Notes: generated by a model from the sequence alone, not told the origin. A stretch of 64,000 nt of DNA from Apteryx mantelli (GCF_036417845.1 NC_089990.1:503501-567500), one strand, 5' to 3'. Numbered from the stretch's first letter, positions 20,901 through 34,520 are shown. Program-made: numbers and translations.

Positions 20901-22860
20901 TCGAAGCTGGACATCTCTTCTAGGACTGAGGTTTTAGTGACAGGGTGTTGGCCTTGCTGTCTGCAGCTGCCTCTTTTCAAGGATCACTGGCCGTAACAGA
21001 GATAAACAAGTGACTCGCTATATTCTTCATCCTGTGCCACAGTGCTCTCCTCCCAAGTGAGCTGGTAGTCCAAAAATTTCTAGTCCTCAAAATGGCAACT
21101 CGGAAGGGCCCAGTAGGGTAATTGTATATCATTCTGGATAACAAGAAGCACTGAAACCTGCTTACTTCATCTGAAGACCATACAGATGCAGTGCACTTTG
21201 AAAACATCTGTCTTTATAGCACTCTCTGCTGTGATTCATCCAGCGCTTTTGAAAGCATTGCTTAGGGTCAGATTGAAATGGCATTTGATGAAGCATTGCT
21301 GGCTGAGGTTAGACATGGGTAAGATTGAAATAACATTGCAAAGTTCAGAGGAGAAACTGAAATAAATGTCAAGAATTATATCTTCCACCTGGCAGTAGAT
21401 TATGAGACAAATAAGTTGCTGTAAAGCAGTTGACTTTGTGCTACTCCCACCTTAGAGAACTGATGTCGTTGTTGCATTCCTCAGAGATGCCTGCTATGAG
21501 AGCAGAAATAGCCAGGAAAGGACCTACTGCTCTGAAAATGAGTCTGTCCTCCAAATCTCAATAGGTAACTTTGCTAACTTTCAGGCTGCTTTTGATAATG
21601 GAAAGTAAGATGAAGACTGTCGTATGCTCAGACATCTAAATTTAAGTGCTGGTTTTCAGTAGTGCTTTAATGGGATGAGTGAAGAGGGATTTCTCACAGA
21701 ATTTGAAAAATCACATCAAAAGGTGATTGAAGTTTTAAGAACTGCCCAAATATGAATCTGGGCACCTACCTCGAGCATTTAGTCATCTACAATACAAACA
21801 AAGAAATAAAATGAAATAGCGCAAGTCAATCATTCGTGTGTGCATGTCCCCTGAAGTTCACCTACAATTCAGGAAATGCAAAGGTCCTGATATATTAGAC
21901 AAACATCCTTTTTTGATGTTGTGCCCCAGTTTAAATCACTCATCACTAATGCCAGTGCTGTAATTCTGGAGCTTTGCCTGCTGGCTTGGCAGGAATCTCT
22001 TGGGACTTAGACATAAAATATATCTGAGGAGTTCTGTACCTAAGTTAAGAACACATTAAAATAAATAAGATAAGGTAGCCAGACCTCGAGTATCTAATTC
22101 AGCCTGGCTGGGTAATTACAATGAGTCCCGAGTTCTCAGAAATGATAGCAGAGATCAGCAAAGGAAGTGAAGCAATTATGTGCAAAACACACTTCGCTGG
22201 CAGATCTTAACAAGCCAGTCTGGCAGAGCAGACTTTGGCAGAGTCTTTTGTACTCGTGACCATAGAAAACAATCTATAGAAATGCTTAACTTCCTGGACC
22301 TATGCTGAATACTAAGTTAGCAAAAGAGCTCCTCTGTATTATACTCTTTTTTACAAGGAAGCAGTGGGCAGAGGAAATGTGGCTCACTGCAAACACTAGG
22401 ATAAAAAAGGTACTGTGCAAAAGAACAAATAAACCACTTGCAAGTAACCTCCACTGAGTGCCAGTAACACATTCTTAGTGAGACTCGGAAGATTTCATGA
22501 TTCACTCCAAAAATGTTCTTCATTATTCATATGACTAAAAATAGATCTTGAAGGCTAAATTGCAGTGGTCAGCCAAAGCACAGAGTAGCCAAATATCATT
22601 GACACATTGAACTTAAAACTTTGGATTCTTACAAAAAAGACAAGGTAGGCAACAAATTTGCAATGGAGTGGAACCAAATTTTGACAGTTTTTTTCTTCTG
22701 GCATAACAATCCCTCTGCTTTCCAGTTTATGACTTTATTTGTTAGTAATATTGCATCTAAATATACACAAAAGCGTAAGACTGGAAAAGATGTGAACTAA
22801 ACAATTGTGCTAGAGAAGTTAAAACAAACAGAGAAATCTCACAGATATTTTCCCCTCTTA
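14990..22860. other. Intergenic stretch without a confident gene
   Basis: A moderately CpG-rich patch lies at about 15030-15420. On the minus strand a good acceptor, ATTACTTTACCAG, ends at 15002 (the sequence reads downward from 15001). It precedes an open segment beginning QESKESLSAKQALGRRE, but no proper donor follows. About 17570-18180 is strongly pyrimidine-rich on the + strand. No tRNA, rRNA or transposon was recognised. Confidence 0.45.
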
Positions 22861-22861
22861 C

Positions 22862-23019
22862 GAACATGTCCTCCGGAGTCTGATTGCTACTCTGAAAACT
22901 TGTGAGCAATGTGCCATCTTTTTGTCTCCATTTCTTCTCACACATGGACCTCCTGTCCTTTGTCCATGCTTCTCCTAGCTCCTCTACGTTAGTCTGAATT
23001 TCACAAAACTCAGTATTTT
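22862..23019 (-). CDS. Possible internal exon of an unrecognised minus-strand gene
   Basis: On the minus strand, an acceptor-like TTGCTTTTTCTGGATAG is followed by 158 open bases and a good donor, TTC|GTAAGA. The reading (2 nt, then 52 codons) contains IQTNVEELGEAWTKDRRSM and NQTPEDMF, a charged composition more like protein than most chance frames in this window. It begins with two bases of a split codon and ends in phase 0. It is phase-compatible with the segment at 30094-30156. The product is not recognised. Confidence 0.25.
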
Positions 23020-26000
23020 CTATCCAGAAAAAGCAATGTATGCAGTGTTTGGATACAGCAGTGAGCTGGTACAAGAAAGAGTGCTAAGAGCATGATGTTC
23101 TGTGGCAAGTATCAGAAAAGGAAGCATCAGCTTAGTCCTGTAAGAATTAAGGGGAAAAAAAAAAAAGGAACAACTTAAAAAAGTGTCTGTGGAGGAATTA
23201 AGAAGTCAAGTAATGCCCCTCTTCATCACAGGGGTGAACGATGCTGAGATCTGGAGGCTGGACTAGCTCTGGGAGACGAGGGTGAAGGGGAAGGGAAGGC
23301 AGCTGCAGGGATCGCAGGAGGAAGAGGCTCATGTGCTCCTTCAGCTTTTCCCCCGCGTTCCCGAGATGCCCCGCACTCCCCCGGGCGGTTGGTCATGCCG
23401 TTAACCCCGCTGAAGAGATGGAAAGTTCGGGCGGAGAGACTTGCCTGCTGTCACGCAAAGGCAGCTTGCACTTGGATCAACCGAACTGCGGGGTCGCAGG
23501 CTCAAAACCAATGACCTGCGCCGCAAGGGCCCGCAACAAGTTGCAGCAAGATAACCCATAAAGGCTGATTTGCTTCAGAAAAGTTACGAGAAAACAAAGA
23601 AAAGTTCTCATGTCAATGTTAACTAGTCCGCCAGAAAAACAGCCCGGGGTCGCTTCCGAAATTCACAGTGGGATTTTCAGCGTCTCTGACAGCCTGGCTC
23701 TCCCGTAACTTTGTAAAGCTTTTGGAGTAAAGTAGAACTCGCTCCCACTTCTTCCTAACACCTACTCTCCCTCAACATCAAGAGTAATTACTTAATATTT
23801 GCAGAAGTTCTGTGAACGTTCAAAGTGCTGAATACTGCTGCTAGTTGTCATTAACTTTTCTTTCTCCTCTCTCTGCTGCCTGGAGATCCTGCTGTCTTAG
23901 CAATGCAGGTCGGGTTCTCCCATTCGTGCTCGCAGGGAGCAGGTACTACCTCAACCCAAAACAGTCCCGGATGGAGAATAAGGCTTGGCTCAGTGTGCGG
24001 AAAGGTGGCGGAATCAGGCCATTAGTAAACTACTATAAATCATTAGTTTTTTCCAAAGCTTTCAGGAAAGGCCCAAGAGATTTCCTTAGCTGAATTAATA
24101 GACTCTTTACTGCAGCGGATCATACCACAGCTAAGTACAGGCCACCACCAGGTTTTGTGAACTCACACCTGGGCCTAATGCGCAGTAGGATCAGGAACAG
24201 GGAACCCAGCACCCAGCGGGCGCCTGCGTGTCGGGCGTTTTGTGCTCGCAGGGCATCATCTCCTCCACCTCTATTAGCAAACATTTTGAGGTTGTCATCA
24301 TCTTGAGCTGGAATGACAGACTTGACAGCAGCTTTAAAGCGTGTTGCCGGTTCCTGTATTCAAGAGTTGTATGATTTACAATGTTTGTACTTACTCAAGA
24401 AAAGGGAGAGGGAGGAAGGTCATCAAAAAGTTAAAAGTTGATAAATTCAGAAATACATCAGCAAAGCAAAATTACTCACAGACACTTCCCTGTGCTATAC
24501 TCTTTGTGTTTAGAGAGATGCTTCCAGGTTTTGGAGGGTAAAGTCAGAGTTACACAGGAAGGAACAGCTCTGCCAGAGTCCCAGAATTGTTCCTTTTCTC
24601 CTCAGCTCCAATGCACACAAGGGCTAAAACAGACTTCTAATAAGAAGGCTTTGAGACACCCCCAAAGATCTTTATCCTGCCTAAGATGAGGCTGATCAGA
24701 GTGCCCTAAATGTACAGAAACCCTTTCTTGGGGTTTAACAGACTTAACTGTGCACATTGCCTGGGGAAAGCACAATATCATTATTATCATGATGGATGAA
24801 AAACTTCTCCAACAAAATTCCAGGCAAAGACCCATAATCATTGCAAACAGCAGGTGAGACAGTGATGTGATGCTAAAGTCTTTCTGTGAAAGTTTCAGGA
24901 GTTTGAATGCCACCTTCCCCCCCTTCATTTGTTTCAAATTAATAGAGATTGTGCTGATACGAATTCTGCCTAATAGCACTTTTACGGTGTTCAGTAGCTT
25001 GACACAGAATAAATCAGCATAATGTTTCTCTTTGTATTGCTGAATACGCAGGGAATGAAACACAAGGCGGGCAGCAGGCTCAGATCTCTACAGCAGGAGA
25101 GACAGCAGGAATCTGTAAACCAGCCACACACGTACTTGTTAGGAAATTATATATCTGTCTGTCTAGATCCTGGTAGATAAGATGGTTGATTAGGGTTTAG
25201 TGCATGCTGAAAACTTCTCAGGAAGTTCACAAAAGAAAGAAATGTGCAACGGCAGTGTTGTTTGACGCCGCAAACAGCGCAGCTGCCTTACTAGTCCTCG
25301 ATAGACCGCCCCACTGCTAGGTGAAATCACGACCCTCTTCTGTGGTGAGACTGCAGCGAACCTCCCAGCTGAACAAGCACCACGTCACTCGGAGATGATG
25401 CAGGCTGTGATGGTAATAACTCTTGACGCCCTTTGGCTTCCTCGGATCTTGTTGGCTCCATGTTGAGTCAATGCATATTCTCTTCACCTTGGCAGCAGCA
25501 TGTCTGAAACAGAGAAATGAAACAGTTCAGGCCTTTCTCGAATTGACTTATTTCTGCCTCACAGTGTCAGATGTAGGCAAAATGTAGCAGTGATCACCCT
25601 TGGGCAAGTCCTGGGTACCTGAAAGCATCTAACAACCTGAGAGGACCCTGCTCATACGCTGCACTTGCTTTGGTCCTTTTGAGTCCTCCACGTGCCTTTG
25701 CCCAGAGAAGAGGGTTTGCTCCCAGAAGCCAGGAAAGGTTGTAGAGCAACGACGCATGGGGTGGGCTGGAATGGGTTGTCCACAAGCACGAAGGGTGGGA
25801 TTCAGTGACCTACTTAGTTTTCCAGTCCTGTATTCCTAGAGAGGCCTGAATTATGATATTTGGATTTGGATTTAAGTATTGTAATTCCCCCTTAACCCAT
25901 GGGCTCACAGTGTGGTAAATCTCTGGTATTTCCGCTGCATATAAGAATTGGCAAAATAGTTCTCATTACCCATAATGCTCACACTTACTTTTCCTCATGC

Positions 26001-28490
26001 ATTTTTCTTCTTCCTTCCTTCTGAGCCCTGTTTTTAATTATAGTCATCTAGGTAATAATAATTCACTCATAGAAATTCATAGAAATCACATGAGAAGAAA
26101 AGATGGACTAGCTGGAGCAGATGCTTCATTTCATTTTTAAAGCAGCGGGTTTTTTATTCATCAACAAGGCAGCAGCAGAACTGCTTGGTATTATTAGTGG
26201 AGGGCAGATATTAATGCTGGCAGGTTCTGCTCTTGCAGCCCAGCAAAACACTCTGGGTGCTCCTTCTTTTATCTGCTCCTTGCTGAAAATTGTCTCCTGA
26301 GGATGCATTCAGGTCTCTCTCTCTTTGCTTTTTTTTTTTTCTTCTTTGCACTCCCAGGGCAAAATTTTAATTAGAGCGCAAGAAAAGACACAGGTCTTTC
26401 CCAACCAGGTCGAGCCCCACTGTGGAGAAAAATCAAAGTCAGATCAAATTAAATTACTTTGTCTATCATATTTTAGATGTAATGGGGGACATTTTTAAAA
26501 CAGATCTGGAAAACAAGGGCAAACATTTTCAAACCAATATGCATAAAGCAATACTTTTCAATCCATCTGCAGGTACCTGAGCAGAAACTGATCTGGTTTT
26601 CCGCACTACAGTTCCCTTTGCTTTCAGTATCATATACGAATGCTTAAATGCTTTAACAAATCAGGACTTTTTTTCAAAGTCTAAGCACGCATCTGAGTTA
26701 CAAAACACTGGCAGCTGGCTCAGATGCCAGAGGAGGTTGTGGACGCTGTTCGGTAGCAGGACAGAAGGAATCGCAGGTATTGCAGAGGGGCAGAGCTGGA
26801 CTCTGCGAGGCGAGACGAGAGCATCGTCCCCGGCGCTGTGGGAGCCGCAGCGGGTGCTGCTCACCGCGAGCATCCCCCGAGCCCCTCGCTCCGAGTATCT
26901 GCACCTCGCTCTTCCCTCCCGCTCCGGGAGCTGCCGCGTCCGCCTGCGGCCCATGAGCTGCAAGATATCCAGATCTTGCCCCAGAATTTCTCTTCTCTCC
27001 TGGAAGACTTTTTTTCAATTTATATTTTAGCCTTTGCAGTTTTGGAGCCTGACTGCGAACGGGGTCACTGTTGTGATTTAACCTTTCGTTAATTCACTGA
27101 ATCTGAGGTTGGGCTTTCAGGCAGCAGCTCCCAAAGCAAAGTGCCTAACAAAATGCAGTTTATTATATTTTTTTCAATCTAGGAAATTCATATTATTCAG
27201 GCATCGGATGTGAGGTGGTAGTGTCTCTGCTAACTACAGCGTGTGTGTGTGTAAATGTCAGTTCAATTTTCTTTGTGGCCAAGGTTTTTAAAGGAACTGC
27301 ATCTTTTTCTTTTCCTATGAAAATAAATACCTATCGGTCTGTCTTTTAGAGCACTTACACTTTTCCTCATTATCATGATACCCTTGTGGCTACCTGAAGA
27401 GACAAACGTCCCTGGAGCCTATTTGGCCTTTTCTCTAAGACTATGCATAGCAGGAGGTTAATGTTTCTCTACAAAGCCCCATTATTTTTATATTAGGCTC
27501 TTCTTACACACTGCTTGCCTTAAGGTCTCACAACGTTTTGCTTAGCAGGGTGCTGTTATCTGTGTTGTGCGGCTAAACAAATTTGCAGAGCTTTAGCTTG
27601 CTCAGGACTCCCAGCAGATTTGTGGCAGAAAAGGCGCCAGAGCAGAGGGCGTGATCCCGCGTGTCGGGCAGCACGAGGAGTCTGTCCTCACCTCGGACCT
27701 GCGGCTCTGCTGGCTGCGGAGGAGATCGTCCTCCCCGCTCTGCTCTTCCGCTGGGACGGTCACAAAGATCCAACTGGCGTTTTTCATCCTGGGCGGCTGG
27801 TCATTTAAAAAAAAAAAATCCAAAATATTTTCTAGTTTTGTTTCCTGTGTGAGAGAGAAAGAGGCACAGTGAATTAAGTAAATAAATGGAGGGGGATAAA
27901 AGAGAAGAGTGCATAAAACCAGTGTGCCAATTGTCAGTCATGCAAGACTTCCAAACGTTTTATGGAAAAAGGACTGGTTTCACAAGAGCTCTAGTCAGAA
28001 AAAGTTGTTGTCAGCCCCCATGGAAAAATCAGATTTTTTTTAGCTTAAAATACAAAAAAGCATTATCAACCTAAAACCAAAAAAAAATCGTGGGTGGGGG
28101 GGGGGAATATTTTCCAGCAGAAACTAAAATGTTTCCTATTTTATAATATTTTCCTGTCATGAGCAATTCCCTTTCTGCTTGAAAAGTTTCTGGACAGGAA
28201 TCTTTCACTCCTCTTGGCAAAGATCTTACTGCTGTATTTCTCTCATTAGGATACAGAGATCAAAGAGGGTGAGCAAAATGAGCCGTTATTTTCCTTCTTG
28301 TCCCTCCTCTGACTACCAGTTTTTAGGCTTCCTTCCAGGTCGCTGGGGTTTGGACCCACCTGTGGGCTCATGTCACCAACCTCATCAATCTTGGTTTAAG
28401 GGTTTCTTCATTAAGCTGGCAAGTCTGCGATGGAAGAAATTCTTACTCTGCTATAGAAAGACCTTGTTCCTGCTCGATAGTTTTCTTCCC
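23020..28490. other. Intergenic stretch without a confident gene
   Basis: GC/CpG-rich patches lie at about 23240-23540, 26740-26960 and 27620-27780, the rest is mixed or AT-rich. A minus-strand frame at about 24602-25063 stays open for 150 codons. It contains two acceptor-like sites (before about 25050 and 24757) but no good donor. A G10 run lies near 28096. No recognised repeat family or RNA gene was found. Confidence 0.45.
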
Positions 28491-28491
28491 T

Positions 28492-28722
28492 TCAGTACAT
28501 TGCACAATTGAGCAGGCACTTGGCCCCGTTTCCTATCATAGCCTGCACAATTTTAAAGGCTTTCGATACATAAGAATTTGGCTTTATTAATTTTAAAACA
28601 TTCAAACATGATTTTAATGACTTTGCTATTGAGTCCTTCAACCTGATACCAACGTGATCACCCCCTTTTACTTCTTCAGGGAGCTCTTCGTAAAACAGTG
28701 CAAATCTCAGAACAAGAAAGTT
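28492..28722 (-). CDS. Possible minus-strand exon with a strong acceptor
   Basis: On the minus strand, TTTTGCATTTCATCTTCCAG is an excellent acceptor ending just before 28722. It is followed in phase 0 by 76 open codons to a TGA at 28492-28494. The translation contains FALFYEELPEEVKGG, IRLKDSIAKSLKSCLNVLK and SKAFKIVQAMIG. No clear donor or nearby poly(A) signal was found, so its place in any transcript is unclear. No family was recognised. This could be an exon, a relic or chance. Confidence 0.25.
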   Translation of the reverse strand, partial: NFLVLRFALFYEELPEEVKGGDHVGIRLKDSIAKSLKSCLNVLKLIKPNSYVSKAFKIVQAMIGNGAKCLLNCAMY

Positions 28723-29315
28723 CTGGAAGATGAAATGCAAAAGCTGTGGGAAGAAGGGATTGTAAAACTAATGGTCTTATTTTGCTAGGCCCAGTGAAGT
28801 CCATGGGAGCATTTTGATGGCCCTTTAATACTTGATTTAAAACCTATCAGAACAAATTTCAGTAGTTCTGATCCAGGCCTTAAAAATCCTTATTAAACTT
28901 TCCCTGGGGTTATGGGACTCGGAGAAGAGTATTCACCTTCCCATGAGCGTTGGTAGGCATCAAATACTCCGTTCTGACCAAGGCGCGCTAGAGCAATTCC
29001 CTTGTTTAATATGCCTTAGGTCCTGTCGGGGAGAGATATGCCACAGCAAGTCACTACCTTTTACGGTTTAAAACTGAAATCCTGTCCCCACTGATAGCCA
29101 ATGGGGAAACATGAACAAGCCAGGGGAAGATCTGATTTCTCTCCTCAGTGTATTTTACTGGTTCACCAATCGTTAAGTTTTTAGTGGGAAGGAAGGAACA
29201 ATAAGCAGGGCCAGGAGCAGAGTGGCCCATGGGTTCCTTGACCTTCTGAGTAAATGGGAAAATCTACAAGACCAGCACTACCTGTGAAACTCTAAAATCT
29301 TGCCTAGCACTTCAG

Positions 29316-29459
29316 ATGACCAGCCTCCAAACCAGGCCCCAGGTAGAGGAAGGAGTCTCAGCAGAGAAGAATGTGTTCAAGAAGTTTGGAGAGACTCCTG
29401 AGAAGGCAGAGAAAGGGTTTTTCAGAAAGACAGATGTCACCTGGAAGAATTCAGAGTAA
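29316..29459 (+). CDS. Small + strand ORF of unknown standing (47 codons)
   Basis: An ATG follows CACTTCAG and opens a 47-codon frame rich in Lys and Glu (for example VFKKFGETPEKAEKGFFRK) ending TAA at 29457-29459, directly followed by a run of A. The frame is open a further 19 codons upstream. The charged composition could simply reflect the purine-rich strand. No homology was recognised. Confidence 0.12.
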   Translation: MTSLQTRPQVEEGVSAEKNVFKKFGETPEKAEKGFFRKTDVTWKNSE

Positions 29460-30093
29460 AAAAAAAAAGTGGTCCAAATAAGCATATGCATCAGTTCGTC
29501 TGAGCTAAGACAAAATTAAAGGTGGCACCAAGCCCATGGGGAATAAATAGAAATGATGCTGTGAGAACACAATCAGCTACAAGCAATCGGCATTCCTTTG
29601 CTACTCACATCATAACGGGAACAAAACATCTGGGCAATGTAGTTTTTAAAAAGGCTTAGCATCTGCCAGACCCAGGCAAAACCCCACTGTGCTTCGTGAT
29701 TCCTTTTAAACCAGGCTCGGATTCCTCCCCATGCTCTGAGTCAAATATGAAGCAACATCAGTCTTCACTTCCACAGTATTTTAGATGGTGATTCCCCCTT
29801 CTTCACCCTTGAAAATATGTATCACATATATATACATATACGATCCTTATGTCAAATATAATCTCCTTCACAGACCTGTTCTGTGTCCACAGAAACTAGC
29901 GGAATTAGACCATGAACAAAGTTAGTCCTAGATCTTATTGAGATTGGATCACGTTTTGGCAGTTGTTGCAGTTACCACCCTTCCATGATGCTTTGCAAAT
30001 TAAAATAAATAACCACTTATTTGATGCATCTGGGACATTTTCTGCTCAAAATCAGGCTCTGAGGATTTTCAGTGGTGTCATCACCATGCTTAC

Positions 30094-30156
30094 TTCTACC
30101 TCCCTGATAGAGATAATCACAGATTCTCTCAATTTCCGGAAACTGAGATATGAAAT
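30094..30156 (-). CDS. Possible short minus-strand exon
   Basis: A minus-strand acceptor CTTCTACCTGATTTAG and a donor AGAA|GTAAGC bound 63 open bases (2 + 20 codons + 1) reading ISQFPEIERICDYLYQGG. Its outgoing phase matches the incoming phase of the segment at 22862-23019. Short exons with splice-like ends arise by chance, so support is weak. Confidence 0.18.
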
Positions 30157-33100
30157 CTAAATCAGGTAGAAGGAACTTCTCTCTGTTTCTTAGCAACTTC
30201 ATCTAATGTCATGATCTTTTTAAGTGCTGTTCCCCCTCAGCCTGTCAGTAAACCACAGCTTGCTGACAACACGATAGGTGTAGATTCATGGCCAAACTGA
30301 GGAGCTTATTTAAGCAGTGAAGGAGTTAAATACTGGTAAGACAGAAAACATCAATGAAAATAAGCCCAGTTCATATAAAAACTGAAAGGGTGAGTGGTGA
30401 TCAATAAGTTGGTGTCAGATATAGCAAGCAGAGCCCGGATTCAGAATTCCTCACATTTTTGACACAGGATCTTTCCCGTTCAGATAGTCTCCCAGGCCAG
30501 GCAAAACTTTGGAGGTGGGCATAGGTTTAGTTGCTGTCTAATAGTTTTAGGTCTGGAAGTCCTGAAAGCATTTGTGTGCTACTTCCCATCCTTACCTTTA
30601 TTCCAGGAGAGTTTCCCATGGTCACATCTCCCCACATGACTGTTGGGGAACATGTCTTATCTTTTCTCCCTCTTTCATATTCTGGCCATGCTACACTAGT
30701 CCTCCTAGGACAAAATAGTTACAGGGAAGAGGGTGCAGTGTCCTTTGCAGTGATTAATGGGCCGTGTACTTGGAGCTAATAAGTGAGATGAGTCTTTAAA
30801 ACAACATTCATCCGAGAAGAGCTTGTTGGTTGCTAACTCATGAGGAAGAGTAACCACCCTCCCTCTGTAGGCCAATAACCCAGAACTGACTCACTGACTA
30901 AAATTGTTTAAAGCAGAATATTCCTGAAGTATTACATTTCAGCTCAAGGCTTAAGGGGCCGGGAGTGTAACTGGCTGACACCATTATGCATGTGTCACCA
31001 TCCATCTTGAGGGAATATTGCGGCAGCAAGAGCAAACCCATAAAGCTCCAGAGATCAACGGTGCCTCTCTGGTTGCTCAGTTTCCTCCAGGTTCTCAAGA
31101 CAGCCACATGTTTTGGAAAGGGACGGTATGCTTAGGAAGTTGGCAATTTGGATAAGGACCCAGAAAAGAGATCTTCCCACCAGAGTCTCCCGAGGGGCTT
31201 GGTCAGGTAGGCTTTCATAAAGCATGCCTAACATATGCAGGCAGAATTGGAGCGGTCCACAAAGAGGCCGCTTTCAGCAGCAGTATTTGTATTGTATCGG
31301 CATGGTTAAGTCACTCGCCCAGAGAGTGGGAGACATTCCTCCTCAGTGGGAAAATCTCCTCCTCGGCCTGAGGAGGTTTCAGACAGCATTTCTCACCTCT
31401 TTGGAGAATGCCCTTATCTCCAGCATACACCGACTTTGAAAAATTGTGTGTGCGTGTGAGACATGCAGGCGTTTTTGTGGAAAGCTGTTCTACTTTATAT
31501 ATTAAAAAATATATATTTGGCACAGGAAAGAGAGAAGGTAAAAAAGAAGAATTAGAGATACCCTGCAGTCCCATAGAGGAGTAATCAAGAATTTTTTTAG
31601 CAAGATCATTTAAGTAGGAAGAGATGCATCAGCTCCAAGGTTATGGGGCCAGGCAGACCTTCATGGCCTCATAAATGTCTCCCCTGGAGGCAGTACATTG
31701 CCTCTGATCCCTGAGGGACAAGGAGAACAATAAGAAATACAGGATGTTCCACAGGAATGTGTGCAATATCTCATGCCTAGGATCTTGGCAAAGACTGGGC
31801 AAAAACTTACTGGCTTTTCTCAGTCCAGCTCCAGAATCTCTGTTTTAGCCATCATAGTTTGGTGGCTGAGCTCTTACCCAGGAAAGGAGATCTGGCTTGC
31901 AGTCCCAGGGCAAGTTTGGGAGTGTAGTAAAGCACCGTGTCTCTGAAATCTCAGAAACGGGATCCTGATTCCACCACACATCCCACCTTCAGTCCTCTAC
32001 ATCTTTGGACACGGCCAACCACAGGGAAGACAGAAAAAAGGGAGAACGGTATTTCCAGCAGCAGGACACTTTTTGTCCATTTTAAAAGCCCTCATGCACA
32101 GCACATGAACAAGCAAACGGCATCTTGGTGCCACAAGCTGTTGCTCCCTGTGATCCCATGCTGGCTAGAGCCCCGAGGTAGCACTGCCTCTGCTCCCCTT
32201 CCTTCCACCAGACACCTCAAACGGCGTCGGCAGCCTGCCCGTCTCCGAAGCCAGGCTTTATCTGAACGTCGCCAAGCAAACTGCAATGATGAAACTCTCT
32301 CAAGAGAAAAAACCCTGAAGAGTCTGCTGAGACAGGTCAAATCCTTTAATTCTTCATATTTCAGTAGCTCTCAAACTGAATTTATATCTTCTATTGAATT
32401 TGCTGGTTTTCTACTCCACACTCTTAATTTCTTGGTTATCTCCTTCCCTGTCTTTTCCATGCTCCACTCCAGACACTTCTCCAAAACTGGACAGATTTAG
32501 TTGCTGTCTGGGAAGGATGCAATCCTTTCTTCCTTCTCAAAGTTTCCATCTGATACTAAATGAAGTATTGAGGACAACATAAACGGAGGTATTCTTCTTT
32601 ATTGCCTGGCCTATCCTATTTAACCAGGCATAACCTGCAGTGCAGGCACAGAAAGCTGGAAAAATTTATATACTTAATTGTGTCACAGTTCCTCCCTATA
32701 TTTGTATAATGTTTAAAGAGTATTTGTTAGAACTGCCTAGATCATAGTAATTCTGTCAGCTTACAGAGGCACGTTTGGGTTGGTTATCCTTTCAAATGCA
32801 GTTGCTCAAATATGAACAAAGCATATTAAAGCAGTCAAAGAAAATATTGGTTTTGGAGAATGATCAGAAAGCCTTTTTTTCTTGTAGTCTTACTCAGGTT
32901 TCTTCTAAGTTGCCTAAAAAATATGAAAGCATTTAAGAGTGACACCAAAACTGCTGTAAACTATTTGTTTGGGATTCTTCATAGCCTGAAAATGGGAGCC
33001 TGCTACAACCTGGTACTGCATTTATTAATGTTATTTTAATTTCATGTCTTAAAGGAAAATACGTCCCCCTTGGAAAGGCTGCCGGATTCATCCTGTGTTC

Positions 33101-33990
33101 TGTCACCTCCTGGTCAGAAAAGGTTGGCCCAAAGGTTTCTGTGGAAACAGTAAAGGATGTTTGGTTTTGGTTTGCCTTTGGGGTTGAAGGCGACTACAGC
33201 CTTCCGTTTTGCCTGTGCTCATGAGACAGACTCCCTTCTTTTGCTTTCTGGACACGCGGTTTATGCAGCAAGGTCTTCCTGCTTTTTTCTCTTCATCCAA
33301 TAGCAGTAGAAATTGCTCAGTGCCTTTTAATCAGGTGCAAGCCATCTGCAGTGAATCACCACTCAGTAGCTAATGGACTCTGAAAAAATGCTTCAATGGT
33401 TTCTGGGCCTGAACTGTTGTGGACTTGGGCCATGAATATGACCCCAATCCAGCCACGTCCTTAGTTATACATCAGTCCTAAATATTGGAGAAATGTCATT
33501 AATTCTGCTCAGCCTTCAGCAGTCAAACAACTAGCATCATTTTTGTGGTAGAGTTATTTCTGTAGGTAAAGTCACACTTCAGGCTCTAAGAAAACTCTCT
33601 TAAGGACACATTTCTTGGAAAAATAAACATACAAAATAAAAAACAGACAAAATACATTGGAGAAATAAAATCTCTTGCAAAATAAAAAGAGAAAGAAACA
33701 GAAAAGGAAAATTAAATAACTTGGTTATACAGTGATATAATCCAGACTTCTCTCTCTCTCAAGTCTGAATAAATTTCTTATTAATAATAGAAATGTTTGT
33801 ACTCTAAACTGCTGTGTATACTCCGCTTTGCCTTTTGGTTATCATAGTCGAATACTGCAGCATCCCGGGGCGGGGGAAACAAAATCAATCATCTTCTCTA
33901 CAGTTTTTCATAATAATTGCACTTCACTGACTGAGCTCATCCAGAACTTCAGAAATATCTTTACTGCCACCTCTGCAAGCTTAGGTCTCG
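30157..33990. other. Intergenic stretch without a confident gene
   Basis: A minus-strand frame at 30898-31107 is open and protein-like in part (WRKLSNQRGTVDLWSF) but has no good donor before its stop. A strong minus-strand donor-like CCA|GTAAGT sits near 31806, without a clear exon behind it. About 33590-33720 is A-rich. Nothing else was recognised. Confidence 0.4.
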
Positions 33991-34019
33991 TTCTTGGCAA
34001 TACGGAGCGCTGTTAGCTG

Positions 34020-34520
34020 AGACAGGAGTTTCCAGGACACGTAGCGTTAGAAACGGGCGCAGGCGGATTGCTCAGGAAAGCTCCTGTTTTGTCCCGGCGT
34101 CGAGGATTGTCGGCACATTCCCCGCGACGCCCGTGACAGCTGGGAACGCAGCTTGCTGCTCCCGCTTGTCAGACGTGTCACTACGCAAAAATAAAAACAG
34201 CTGAGAAAGCTCCGACTTCTGGGAAAGCGGCAGATAGCGTCGCCGCCTGTCAGAGCCGCGACTGTCAGCGCGAGGGGGTGACACGAGCGGCGCCCGGGGG
34301 GCGACGCACGGGGTCTGCGTCAGCCCTCCCGCGGGCACTCGAGCCCTCGCTGCGGCCGCCCAGGCAGCACGGACACCCCGGTGTTTATTAAAGGGTTCAC
34401 GCGGTGTAAAACACAAGAGAAGACGCGAGCAGAGCGTGCTGGCGGTGTCCGCGCTGGCCGCTCGGAGCAGGCTGGCCGCAGCTCGGGACGCCGAGCGGAG
34501 GGACGCTTTAGAGGCAAGAC
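34020..34520. promoter_or_regulatory. CpG-rich island in intergenic DNA
   Basis: About 500 bases with dense CpG, flanked by AT-rich sequence. Open frames run through it on the minus strand, as expected in GC-rich DNA. No matching gene start was identified. It could be a promoter of an unseen transcript or a distal regulatory island. Confidence 0.4.
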
